Positions 1 to 6,985 of a DNA stretch of 7,122 nucleotides are shown here, piece by piece. The notes beneath the pieces were generated by a model. It was given only the letters and a program-made list of their open reading frames with translations, was not told the origin of the DNA and searched no databases. Position numbers and translations under genes: made by a program. The DNA lies in contig JABJQI010000237.1 of NCBI GenBank assembly GCA_018663485.1, forward strand, positions 1 to 7,122, given 5' to 3'. Within the stretch, counting starts at the first letter, position 1; each line of letters begins with the position of its first letter. The DNA comes from Opitutia bacterium. Its GTDB lineage: Bacteria > Verrucomicrobiota > Verrucomicrobiia > Opitutales > Coraliomargaritaceae.

Positions 1-809
1 CCTTTCGGGATCTTAATCCCCACGCCACTGCCTAAGATCAACCCGTCGATTTGCCCGTCCCCACGGTAGCGTGCGGGTTCGCGAAACTCACCGTTGCTCA
101 GATAAATATATTCGTTAATATACAGATGGCTGGTTAGCTCCGGCGTCAGATCGACTCCATGTTCTTCAATGAAGCGCTCATACTCAACGTCCTCGATGAC
201 AACTGTCTTGATGCCACCGCCGATATTGGCCGTTTTGACCTTATCGTTCATGTAGTCCTGAACTTCGAGGCCAAGCGCAATGCCCTTAAGCGCCATATTG
301 GCGTCTTTAGTCACTAAAATCACACGGCACTCCGTGCACACTTCCTTGAGAAAAAAGCAAGACGCCAAAATACGGCTGTCCATTTTCTCCATATCAACCA
401 GCGTTGCCCGTAGGCGATTCATACCCTCGCTCTGAGTATTGCCAGATACAAAATAGTCGTTGATCACCACAATCAAGCGACCACCATTCGGTAAATCGCA
501 ACTGAGCGCGGAATTCCCCTGCCCCTTCATTTCTGGCGGGACGGCGAGTTCCTCGTCAAACAGCGCTCGCAGATCTCGATGGATCTTCCTAGCAGAAAAC
601 CCTAACTCCCCTGGAGCGGATTTCTTGCGGTCGAGTTCTTCAAGAACTTCGACTGGGATGGCAACTGTGTTATCCTCAAACTTATGTAGACACTGGGGGT
701 CATGGAGAAGAACGTTGGTGTCGAGGACAAATATTTTGGCCCCGTTTTTTTTAGTTTTTTGTTTAGGCAAAGGTAGTTTATTAATAGCTGCTGACTCTAT
801 TTTCGGCAT
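1..809 (-). CDS. PIN-PhoH family protein (YlaK/PhoH2-like), N-terminal 269 residues, cut by window edge
   Basis: Reading the minus strand from ATG at 809-807 gives an open frame to base 1. An in-frame TAA lies six codons upstream, which fixes this as the first possible ATG; no clear Shine-Dalgarno precedes it. After a Lys-rich leader, residues 25-38 read KIFVLDTNVLLHDP, the signature start of the PIN domain found in PhoH2/YlaK proteins. Acidic residues expected in the PIN nuclease pocket are visible: D30, E57/E58 (in VEVLEELD), D144 (MDSRIL) and D169 (VTKDANMALKG). The PIN domain ends near residue 190 and a linker of the family type follows (LTSHLYINEYIYLSNG). The PhoH P-loop ATPase expected after residue 270 lies outside the window, so its presence is inferred from family architecture. 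Family members are thought to be RNA-acting PIN ribonuclease/ATPase proteins in the cytoplasm. No antitoxin-like gene sits upstream; the next gene is divergent rnc. Confidence 0.88.
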   Translation of the reverse strand, partial: MPKIESAAINKLPLPKQKTKKNGAKIFVLDTNVLLHDPQCLHKFEDNTVAIPVEVLEELDRKKSAPGELGFSARKIHRDLRALFDEELAVPPEMKGQGNSALSCDLPNGGRLIVVINDYFVSGNTQSEGMNRLRATLVDMEKMDSRILASCFFLKEVCTECRVILVTKDANMALKGIALGLEVQDYMNDKVKTANIGGGIKTVVIEDVEYERFIEEHGVDLTPELTSHLYINEYIYLSNGEFREPARYRGDGQIDGLILGSGVGIKIPK

Positions 810-898
810 TGTATAGCCGTTGCTTTAGACAAGCATAGAGTAATTCCAAAATAACATTTCGTGCAAGCGGAAAGCCACGATACCTGAATAAATTGCCC
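810..898. promoter_or_regulatory. divergent intergenic region between the PIN-PhoH gene and rnc
   Basis: These 89 bp separate two divergent gene starts and so must hold, or lie next to, the promoters of both. The middle is AT-rich. No hexamer pair close to the sigma-70 consensus is convincing on either strand. The best minus-strand candidate is a TATGCT -10-like element in the complement of about 833-838. A small 5-bp hairpin (TGCTT/AAGCA, 823-827 with 833-837) is present on the plus strand. A GGAAAG at 869-874 resembles a ribosome binding site but is 24 nt from the rnc ATG, too far to act normally. The regulatory role is inferred from position only. Confidence 0.4.
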
Positions 899-1579
899 AT
901 GACGCACCGATTGAACCTCTTTGAACAACAGCTCGGCTACCACTTCGCTGATATTACTTTGCTGGAACTTGCTCTCACCCACCCAAGCTGTGACCTCGAA
1001 CTGGGCGATAACCAGCGCCTTGAATTCCTCGGCGATGCCGTGCTCGACCTGGTCGTCGCAGAAACACTTTACCAAAACAAACCCGACTTCGACGAAGGTG
1101 CGCTCGACCACAGCCGTGCCAGCCTCGTCAATGGTAAGGCGCTCACCGCCCACGCACAGAGGCTCGGGCTCGGCTCACTCTTACAAGTTAGCGAAGCACA
1201 GCGCCAACACCACCCCGAGCCAAGCGCCAGCATGCTGGAAGATGCCTTTGAAGCCCTGATTGGTGCGATTCATCTCGACGGCGGCATCCAAGCCGCCCGC
1301 ACCTTCATCCTGCAAGCCCTCGGCGACGCCATACAGAAAGCTCAAAGCAACGGTGGATTTGGCAATCCGAAAGGACGCCTACAAGAATGGACGCAACTGC
1401 ATCATAGCGGTGCGGTACCAGACTACAAAGCACTGCCAGAGGAAGGCCCCGAGCATGCGCGCACTTACAGTGCGGTCGTGAAACTCGACGGCAAAGAACT
1501 AGGGCGCGGCTGCGGTCGCTCCAAAAAGTCCGCCGAATCGGCCGCCGCCGAGCACGCGCTTCAACAACTAAAAGATTAA
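899..1579 (+). CDS. rnc: ribonuclease III
   Basis: A 226-residue protein of normal family length that cleaves double-stranded RNA in rRNA processing and mRNA turnover, acting as a homodimer in the cytoplasm. The endonuclease domain spans about residues 5-150. The signature reads NQRLEFLGDAVL (38-49), with metal-binding E42 and D46, then FDEGAL with E66, SRASLVN (72-78), and MLEDAFEALIGAIHLDGG (112-129) supplying D115 and E118. The C-terminal dsRNA-binding domain covers about 156-226 (NPKGRLQEW, then GRSKKSAESAAAEHAL). All four catalytic metal ligands expected from the family are present. The signature position usually occupied by Glu (NER) is Gln39; this residue is outside the core metal site and Gln occurs in some homologues as far as I recall. 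The start is the ATG at 899; a TTG two codons upstream is possible but less likely. No good ribosome binding site is seen. The stop overlaps the mfd start by one base. Confidence 0.97.
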   Translation: MTHRLNLFEQQLGYHFADITLLELALTHPSCDLELGDNQRLEFLGDAVLDLVVAETLYQNKPDFDEGALDHSRASLVNGKALTAHAQRLGLGSLLQVSEAQRQHHPEPSASMLEDAFEALIGAIHLDGGIQAARTFILQALGDAIQKAQSNGGFGNPKGRLQEWTQLHHSGAVPDYKALPEEGPEHARTYSAVVKLDGKELGRGCGRSKKSAESAAAEHALQQLKD

Positions 1580-1581
1580 TG
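1577..1581 (+). promoter_or_regulatory. TAATG stop-start overlap coupling rnc to mfd
   Basis: The rnc stop TAA (1577-1579) and the mfd ATG (1579-1581) share one A. The preceding bases are A-rich (CTAAAAGAT) with no real Shine-Dalgarno, so mfd translation probably depends on ribosomes finishing rnc and re-initiating. The overlap is seen directly; coupling is inferred. It also supports this ATG as the true mfd start. Confidence 0.75.
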
Positions 1582-4500
1582 TCGGACCTCCTCACAAACA
1601 GCGCAGCGGCCACTCTCTTTCACGGAGTCAGTGCCGAAGCCCGAGCGGCACTAATCACCACTCTTGCTAAGCAACAGGCCAAGCGTACCAGCGTGCTGCT
1701 TGTAACCGACCCACGCCGTGCACAAGAACTAGCAACCGAGGCCGAAACCTATGCTCAATGGCTCGCACCGAAGATCGTACTAGAGGTCTTGCACTTTTCA
1801 GAAGTGCCACCACCGGACATCGACGTCACTCGACGCGCAGACCGCATCTGCGAGCGCCTATCCGTCCTCAGTGCCTTGCTACGCTCGAGTAACAAGGCGC
1901 GCCTGATTGTGGCTACGCCGGAAGCGATCCTAGGCAACTGCCCGGAGCGCACACAGTTTGAAAGCCGGCAAGTGAAGCTCCGCAACGGCGAAGCGCATTC
2001 CTTTAAACAACTGGTCAACACACTCATCAGCGAGCTCAACTACGACTCCGAAGCGCTCTGCGAACATCCCGGTCAGATCGCCACACGCGGCGGCCTGATT
2101 GATGTCTATCCCTACGATGCCAATCAGCCTTACCGCCTAGACTTCTTTGGCGACGAGATCGAAAGCATTCGCAGCTTCGATCCCAGTACTCAACGCACAC
2201 TAGAAAAGGTTAGCAACATCACGATCTCGGCCGCTGAAAGTGCTAAAGAAACCAACGTCGCGGATGGGCAATTGATCGACTATTTCACTGATCAGCCGAT
2301 TACATGGATTCTTGAAGAACCGTCGCAACTACTGCGCGAGCATCCTTACCGTTTTGAAAAACTAACGGCTAGCAGCAGCAAGACCCGTAGCTTCGAGCAA
2401 GTCTTTGCACGCCGCGAGCAAGCCAACGATTTGCACCTAGGTATTTGTTTAGTGGATACAGACCCCGCACTGTTTGACCAAGCTAAGCGCGTCGAACTCG
2501 CCACCGAACCAACAGCCAATTACCGTCATCACACAGATGCAGTGCAGGTCGGATTCGATCGCTTCGAGTCCGAACAAAGTGCGCGCACCAAGTTTGAAAG
2601 CAGTATCGCCGACTGGTCGAAAAAAGAGAAGCGCACACTCTACTTCGTCACTCACAGCGAGAGTGAAACCGCGCGTATTGCAGAGTTGCTGGCCGAGAAT
2701 CCACTCACCGCGAAGCTAAAGCCCAAGTATCTGCACGGTATCGTCTCTGGTGGATTCATCTGTCAAGGGTCGCCAACATGGCTGCCACTTAAGCAGACGA
2801 AGGGCTCATCCGGCATCGTTCTAATTACTGACACTGAATACTTTGGACGTCAGCGGCGCAAAATTACCCGCACACAGGAACGTGCGCGGCCGACCATTTC
2901 ACATGTCGATCAATTGCTCGATTTCACAGAGCTCGCCGACGGCGATCCCCTCGTCCATTTGCAACATGGCGTTTGCCTGTTTCGCGGGCTGAGTCAGCTA
3001 GAGATCCAAGGCGGCGCGAAAGAAGTGATCACCGTCGAATTTGCCGATCAAATGACGATGCATGTGCCACTACACGAGTCGCACCTGTTGACGCGCTACG
3101 TAGGCCTGACTAAATCGAGCCCAAAGCTCGGCAAGATCGGTGGAGCCGCTTGGGACAAGACTCGCGCCGCCGCCGAAATAGCCACGCTCGATTATGCCGC
3201 CGAGCTACTCAGCCTGCATGCCGAGCGCAGTCAACACGGCGGCTACACCTTTCCACCGGATCACCCTTGGCAAGCTACATTCGAAGGTGCCTTCCCGTTT
3301 ACCGAAACACCCGATCAACTCACTGCCATCGAAGCCACCAAGTCGGACATGGAGGCAGCGTTGCCGATGGATCGTCTCATTTGCGGCGATGTGGGATTTG
3401 GCAAAACCGAAGTCGCTATCCGCGCCGCGCTCAAAGCAGTGCTCGCTGGCAAACAAGTCGCCCTATTGGTGCCGACCACCGTGCTTTGCCAACAACACCT
3501 GAATACTTTTCGCGAGCGCATGGCCGAATACCCGATCATCGTTGATATGGTCAGTCGCTTTCGCAGTGCGAAGCAAAACAAGGAAATCATTGCCAACCTT
3601 GCCGAAGGCCGGATCGACATCGTGATCGGCACGCACCGACTGCTCAGCAAGGATGTCCACTTTCAAGACCTTGGCTTACTGGTCGTCGATGAGGAGCAGC
3701 GCTTCGGCGTAAAGCAGAAGGAAAGCATCAAACAACTGCGCGCCAATGTCGATATCCTCACACTCAGCGCCACGCCGATCCCGCGCACACTTTATATGGC
3801 GCTCTCAGGTGCCCGATCTATGAGTGTAATCGAGACTGCGCCCGTCAATCGACGCCCGATCGAGACTATCGTTAAAAGTTATTCCGCGGATCTCATCAAA
3901 AGTGCGATCCAAGCCGAGACAGATCGCGGCGGCCAAGTCTTCTACCTGCACAACCGCGTCTCAACAATCGAAGGCGTGGCGCATCAAGTGCGCGAAATGC
4001 ACCCGAAATTGCGCGTCGGCGTCGGCCACGGACAAATGGATGAAGGCCAGCTGGAAAAAATCATGACCCAATTTGTCGCTGGTGAATTTGATGTATTGGT
4101 CTGCACTACAATCATCGAGTCAGGTATCGACATCCCTAATTGTAATACCCTGATCATCGAAGGCGCAGACCGTTTTGGGCTGGCACAGCTCTACCAGATT
4201 CGTGGCCGCGTCGGTCGCTTCAAACGACAAGCCTACGCTTACCTGCTACTTCATCGACACGCCGCATTGGTCGATACCGCGCAAAAGCGCCTAAACGCCC
4301 TCAAGCAGCACAATCAGCTCGGTGCAGGCTTTCGCATTGCGATGCGCGACCTTGAACTTCGCGGTGCTGGCAATCTGCTGGGCTCACAACAAAGTGGCCA
4401 CATCGCTGGTGTCGGCTTCGAGCTCTATTGCCAATTACTCAAACAAAGCGTTGCCCGACTCAAGGGAGAGCCAGGCGCCGATCGTATCCGCGCCGAAGTG

Positions 4501-4992
4501 AAGCTCGACTTCATCGCGACTGGTGAAGGTGGTTCGCGTTCGCGCCGCACCACTGGTAGCTTCGCCTTCGCCGCGATCAAAGAAGCCGAATATAACGACC
4601 ATTCGGATCAACTGATCGAAGCCGCCCTGCCCGCCGACTACGTCGCTGAACCGCGCCTCAGGATCGACCTCTATCGTCGCCTCGCATTAGCCAATAGCGA
4701 CGCAATCATTCAAGAAATCGCCGCAGAAATGACTGATCGCTTTGGTCCATTACCCCGCGCCACTCAGGCGCTGATCGAAGTCAGCCGTGTGCGCGTGTTT
4801 GCCGAAGACGCCGGCGTATGCCGTGTCGAAAGCGAGAGCGAACGCCTGATATGCCGTCTCGCACAACCCGACAAAAGCAGCGAATTCCTTAAAACGGGAG
4901 CACGCTTCCCAAGACTCACGGCCAAAGATCCACTGAAGAGGCTACGAGAGATTCAGAAATACTTGATCCGCAACCGGCAGCCATCTGCCTAA
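1579..4992 (+). CDS. mfd: transcription-repair coupling factor
   Basis: A 1137-residue protein, close to the roughly 1150 of typical Mfd. Mfd binds RNA polymerase stalled at DNA lesions, translocates on upstream DNA to release it, and recruits UvrA for nucleotide excision repair. The N-terminal UvrB-like module is seen as GQIATRGGLIDVYP (165-178) and FFGDEIESIRSFD (189-201); it has no working P-loop, as usual for Mfd. Residues of about 230-450 are divergent. The RNA polymerase-interacting domain starts at 456 (DPLVHLQHGVCLFRG). The SF2 motor follows: FTETPDQ (574-580), Walker A GDVGFGKT (603-610), Walker B DEEQ (704-707), SATPIPRT (730-737), TTIIESGIDIPN (from 843) and QIRGRVGR (873-880). The RecG-like TRG motif is at 915-935 (GAGFRIAMRDLELRGAGNLLG begins it). 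The C-terminal regulatory domain runs from about 1018 (LPADYV, then RLRIDLYRRLAL). All motor motifs are intact. The start is the ATG overlapping the rnc stop; the isomerase gene follows in the same direction. Confidence 0.98.
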   Translation: MSDLLTNSAAATLFHGVSAEARAALITTLAKQQAKRTSVLLVTDPRRAQELATEAETYAQWLAPKIVLEVLHFSEVPPPDIDVTRRADRICERLSVLSALLRSSNKARLIVATPEAILGNCPERTQFESRQVKLRNGEAHSFKQLVNTLISELNYDSEALCEHPGQIATRGGLIDVYPYDANQPYRLDFFGDEIESIRSFDPSTQRTLEKVSNITISAAESAKETNVADGQLIDYFTDQPITWILEEPSQLLREHPYRFEKLTASSSKTRSFEQVFARREQANDLHLGICLVDTDPALFDQAKRVELATEPTANYRHHTDAVQVGFDRFESEQSARTKFESSIADWSKKEKRTLYFVTHSESETARIAELLAENPLTAKLKPKYLHGIVSGGFICQGSPTWLPLKQTKGSSGIVLITDTEYFGRQRRKITRTQERARPTISHVDQLLDFTELADGDPLVHLQHGVCLFRGLSQLEIQGGAKEVITVEFADQMTMHVPLHESHLLTRYVGLTKSSPKLGKIGGAAWDKTRAAAEIATLDYAAELLSLHAERSQHGGYTFPPDHPWQATFEGAFPFTETPDQLTAIEATKSDMEAALPMDRLICGDVGFGKTEVAIRAALKAVLAGKQVALLVPTTVLCQQHLNTFRERMAEYPIIVDMVSRFRSAKQNKEIIANLAEGRIDIVIGTHRLLSKDVHFQDLGLLVVDEEQRFGVKQKESIKQLRANVDILTLSATPIPRTLYMALSGARSMSVIETAPVNRRPIETIVKSYSADLIKSAIQAETDRGGQVFYLHNRVSTIEGVAHQVREMHPKLRVGVGHGQMDEGQLEKIMTQFVAGEFDVLVCTTIIESGIDIPNCNTLIIEGADRFGLAQLYQIRGRVGRFKRQAYAYLLLHRHAALVDTAQKRLNALKQHNQLGAGFRIAMRDLELRGAGNLLGSQQSGHIAGVGFELYCQLLKQSVARLKGEPGADRIRAEVKLDFIATGEGGSRSRRTTGSFAFAAIKEAEYNDHSDQLIEAALPADYVAEPRLRIDLYRRLALANSDAIIQEIAAEMTDRFGPLPRATQALIEVSRVRVFAEDAGVCRVESESERLICRLAQPDKSSEFLKTGARFPRLTAKDPLKRLREIQKYLIRNRQPSA

Positions 4993-4993
4993 T

Positions 4994-4998
4994 AAGGA
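4994..4998 (+). promoter_or_regulatory. possible ribosome binding site after mfd, ahead of an alternative TTG start
   Basis: AAGGA lies one base after the mfd stop and 13 nt before an in-frame TTG at 5012. It is the nearest thing to a Shine-Dalgarno ahead of the foldase gene, but its spacing to TTG is long and it is 82 nt from the preferred ATG at 5081. If used, it would add 23 residues, including a second hydrophobic stretch (PILLLILSS), before the obvious signal peptide. It may be a chance match. Confidence 0.25.
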
Positions 4999-5080
4999 CT
5001 ACTTTCGCCGCTTGACCACACAAGATCCCATTCTACTGTTAATTTTAAGTTCAAAAATTCATTCATCTGCCATGTGCATC

Positions 5081-6073
5081 ATGTCACTTAAACACTCTCT
5101 TTCGCTTCTCTTCGCTTCCTTCGCCCTCCTGGGCCTCGCGCATCATACGCAGGCCCAGCAAGACGCCGCTCTAATCCGTATGGGTAATGGCATCGCCGCC
5201 ATCGCAGAAGGTGAAATCATCACCATCGAACAACTCCGTAGAGAGCTCGAACCGATCATTCCACGTCTGCGCGCCGATGCCCGCTCCGAAAAAGAATTCT
5301 CCGAGAGCATCGACCGCATGAGCCGTGAGGTGCTCCAAAACTTGATCGACCGCATTTTGATCGTACAAGCAGCTGAAGAAAAAGGCTTACTACTCCCACA
5401 GTCATACATCGACCAGGAATACGACGAAGTCCTTAACCGCGACTTCGGTGGCGACCGTAGTCGCTTCTTAGAATATTTACGTGCGCAAGGACTGACCGCA
5501 CGCGAGTTTCGCGAAAACATTTATAAGCGCGTCGTGGTCAACGTTATGCGCCAACAAAACCGCAAGTCTCAGTCCGAGATCAGCCCAGAACGCATTCAAG
5601 CCTTCTACATTCAAAACAAGATTCGTTTTTACCAAGAAGAAGCCATGCATCTGCGTCAGATCATCCTGACGCCAATGGCAGACGAAGGCACCGCCCTACT
5701 CCATCAAACAGCCAACAAGATCATCCAAGAACTCGACGAAGGTGACAACTTCGGTGACCTAGCCCGTAAATACAGCCAGGATGAAATGAGCCGCAAAGGA
5801 GGTGACTGGGGCTGGATCGAGCGCCAAGACATCCGTAAAGAGCTCAGCGCTGTCGCATTCGACCTCGAGCCCGGCAAACACAGTCAACCTGTAGAACTAA
5901 ACAATACCATTTTCATTCTCTACTGTGAAGACAAGCGCGAGGAACTGATCCAGCCCGTAGGCGAAGTGCGCGATGCGATCGAAAATGTGCTCGTCGGCGA
6001 AATCGCCCGCGAAACTCAAGACCGCTGGCTCGAAAAGGTGCGCGAAGACGGCTACGTGCGCTATTTCCTATAG
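5081..6073 (+). CDS. exported SurA/PpiC-like peptidyl-prolyl isomerase or foldase (parvulin-type)
   Basis: A 330-residue protein with a clean signal peptide: MSLKHS, a hydrophobic core (LSLLFASFALLGLA, 7-20) and a likely signal peptidase I site after TQA (23-25). The mature part begins like SurA-type N-domains (IAAIAEGEIITIEQLRREL) and continues as a long helical chaperone region to about residue 180. A parvulin domain follows at about 186-290, seen from MHLRQIILTP (189-198), FGDLARKYSQDEMSRKGGDWGW (ends at 245) and the PGKHSQPVEL strand; a helical tail ends it. It probably assists folding of periplasmic or outer-membrane proteins. Two positions that are usually His appear replaced: the first by Gln193 (RQII where RHIL is typical) and the C-terminal one by Phe278 (IFIL where WHII is typical), so catalysis is doubtful. 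The start was chosen as the ATG directly before the signal peptide; ATG 5072 and TTG 5012 are in-frame alternatives. It lies 88 nt after mfd, probably in the same transcript. Confidence 0.9.
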   Translation: MSLKHSLSLLFASFALLGLAHHTQAQQDAALIRMGNGIAAIAEGEIITIEQLRRELEPIIPRLRADARSEKEFSESIDRMSREVLQNLIDRILIVQAAEEKGLLLPQSYIDQEYDEVLNRDFGGDRSRFLEYLRAQGLTAREFRENIYKRVVVNVMRQQNRKSQSEISPERIQAFYIQNKIRFYQEEAMHLRQIILTPMADEGTALLHQTANKIIQELDEGDNFGDLARKYSQDEMSRKGGDWGWIERQDIRKELSAVAFDLEPGKHSQPVELNNTIFILYCEDKREELIQPVGEVRDAIENVLVGEIARETQDRWLEKVREDGYVRYFL

Positions 6074-6088
6074 CAGATCCTCATCCCA

Positions 6089-6106
6089 GCCCGCACGCAC
6101 GCGGGC
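6089..6106. other. GC-rich hairpin between the foldase gene and tRNA-Cys
   Basis: A perfect 6-bp stem (GCCCGC/GCGGGC) with a 6-nt loop begins 16 nt after the foldase stop codon. There is no T-run after it on the plus strand, so it is not a standard intrinsic terminator, though it may protect the 3' end of the upstream transcript or help end it. No other plus-strand terminator was found here. Confidence 0.4.
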
Positions 6107-6115
6107 AATGGATAC

Positions 6116-6144
6116 AAAAAATCCCCGAAGCCGCTCGCTTGGGG
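6116..6144 (-). terminator. Rho-independent terminator of the tRNA-Cys gene
   Basis: On the minus strand the sequence just past the tRNA forms a stem with arms CCCC-AAGC and GCTT-c-GGGG (one bulged C, 5-nt loop GAGCG), followed by A and then TTTTTT (complement of 6116-6121). It begins 10 nt beyond the CCA end of the tRNA. Position, GC-rich stem and T-tail fit an intrinsic terminator for a single-tRNA transcript. Confidence 0.7.
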
Positions 6145-6154
6145 TGGGGAAAGA

Positions 6155-6228
<74 letters not shown>

Positions 6229-6377
6229 ATCTCAAATCGATTCGGGCAAAAAGAAGTATGAAGCCCACAAGATCAAGTGAATTCTGCCTAGAGCGTTCAC
6301 TTTCTCGATTTCCATTGTCAGCTTGGAATATTTTTCAATTATTTGATCTCAATCATAGTTTCCTGAGTATTAGAGCC

Positions 6378-6653
6378 ATGCCCCCATCGCCACAAAGATC
6401 CCCCAGAGACTCCTCTCGTTCACCCCGAAGTGAATCGAGCAAATTTATTCCGAACATGGCTCAACTGCAACAGGCAATCAAAGATCTGCCCGATCCAGAG
6501 CTTTGGTCGGAAATGACTTGTGTCATTTCCATTCTAATCGAAAAGAAGCAAAAGCTGCTCGAATTTACCCGCAAACGTATCAACCGTGGTGAGCATCGCC
6601 CCTATCGCTGGGTCTACGAAGGACGGGTGCTGATCCGCAAGCGCGATAGCTGA
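6378..6653 (+). CDS. small basic protein of unknown function
   Basis: A 91-codon frame from ATG 6378 to TGA 6653; I do not recognise the family. Residues 1-26 are rich in Ser, Pro and Arg (8 S, 6 P, 4 R, with repeated SPR) and are probably disordered. Residues 27-91 look like a small folded domain: an amphipathic start (MAQLQQAIKDLPDPELWSEM), a helix with ILIEKKQKLLEF, then a strongly basic tail (TRKRINRGEHRPYRWVYEGR, ending RKRDS) with aromatic residues. This could bind nucleic acid, which is inference from composition. Met27 (ATG 6456) is an alternative start giving 65 residues. The frame stays open far upstream, through the tRNA complement and into the foldase gene, but that part is antisense or out-of-frame sequence. 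No good ribosome binding site is visible. A TTGTCA at 6315-6320 resembles a -35 box without a clear -10. There is no frame competition on the minus strand. Confidence 0.5.
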   Translation: MPPSPQRSPRDSSRSPRSESSKFIPNMAQLQQAIKDLPDPELWSEMTCVISILIEKKQKLLEFTRKRINRGEHRPYRWVYEGRVLIRKRDS

Positions 6654-6738
6654 GCGTAGTAATTGGGAGGGGTGAACTCCGCGTCACCCACATTGTAGGG
6701 GCCAGCCTTAGCACGCCCGCCCAACGAACAGCTCGATC

Positions 6739-6778
6739 AAATGTGTTACAGACATTGCTGTCTGTCTGCGTCACATTT
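6739..6778. repeat. 40-nt imperfect palindrome
   Basis: Outer arms AAATGTG (6739-6745) and CACATTT (6772-6778) flank inner arms ACAGACA (6748-6754) and TGTCTGT (6759-6765), which close a 4-nt loop TTGC. The internal loop is uneven (2 and 6 nt). As RNA this is a 14-bp interrupted hairpin; as DNA it resembles a dyad operator. On the plus strand it runs into TTTTATAG, giving a weak terminator-like look for the small gene upstream. Confidence 0.55.
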
Positions 6779-6822
6779 TATAGTGTGTCATCGCACAAGC
6801 GCTACAAAGTCGGACAGACAGC
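6757..6822. repeat. 10-bp inverted repeat competing with the palindrome
   Basis: GCTGTCTGTC (6757-6766) and GACAGACAGC (6813-6822) are exact reverse complements; one G-U and one G-C pair would extend them to 12. The left arm overlaps the inner right arm of the 6739-6778 palindrome, so the two pairings exclude each other. The right arm can also form a local hairpin with GTCTG at 6829-6833 (stem CAGAC 6815-6819). Confidence 0.5.
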
Positions 6823-6950
6823 CCTAAGGTCTGCCGTAGATGCTTCTGTGCCACGTCGATAGGGAGTGAATGAAATGAATCGGGGGCGCAACAATGCCTG
6901 TTTCAGCTCTGGTCGCGTGGAGGTGCAATCAGTTTATTCGACTCCAATCG

Positions 6951-6974
6951 GGTGGCTACCCAAAGGAAGCCACC
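6951..6974. repeat. 7-bp hairpin beside the downstream terminator
   Basis: GGTGGCT (6951-6957) pairs with AGCCACC (6968-6974) around a 10-nt loop. It lies 11 nt past the T-run of the minus-strand terminator and has no T-tail of its own. It may be a second structure at the 3' end of the neighbouring minus-strand transcript, or chance. Confidence 0.4.
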
Positions 6975-6985
6975 TACTAGATCGC

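Larger units (their letters stand above)
6654..6985. other. gene-free, repeat-rich intergenic stretch
   Basis: These 332 bases contain no convincing gene. They hold a 6-bp hairpin (GGGTGA/TCACCC, 6670-6675 with 6684-6689), a G/C-rich segment at about 6697-6723, a 40-nt imperfect palindrome, a 10-bp inverted repeat that shares its inner arm, and a 7-bp hairpin next to the downstream terminator. The density of symmetric sequence is higher than in the other gaps of this window. It may be a dispersed intergenic repeat, an unannotated small RNA or a transposon remnant; the sequence alone does not decide. Confidence 0.5.

Noticed and set aside
460..816. 118-codon plus-strand frame opposite the PIN domain
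   Set aside because: The minus strand encodes a clearly recognisable PIN domain over the same bases, and this frame is low-complexity and Ser-rich.
797..1153. 118-codon minus-strand frame starting inside rnc
   Set aside because: It is the antisense of the conserved RNase III catalytic domain and overlaps the start of the PIN-PhoH gene in another frame.
3150..3545. Arg-rich plus-strand frame inside mfd
   Set aside because: It lies wholly in the Mfd helicase region, whose own frame carries intact motifs; the Arg-rich composition reflects out-of-frame GC-rich codons.
6580..6774. 64-codon minus-strand frame across the intergenic repeats
   Set aside because: It overlaps the end of the small plus-strand gene and consists of translated repeat sequence with no domain-like pattern and no ribosome site.
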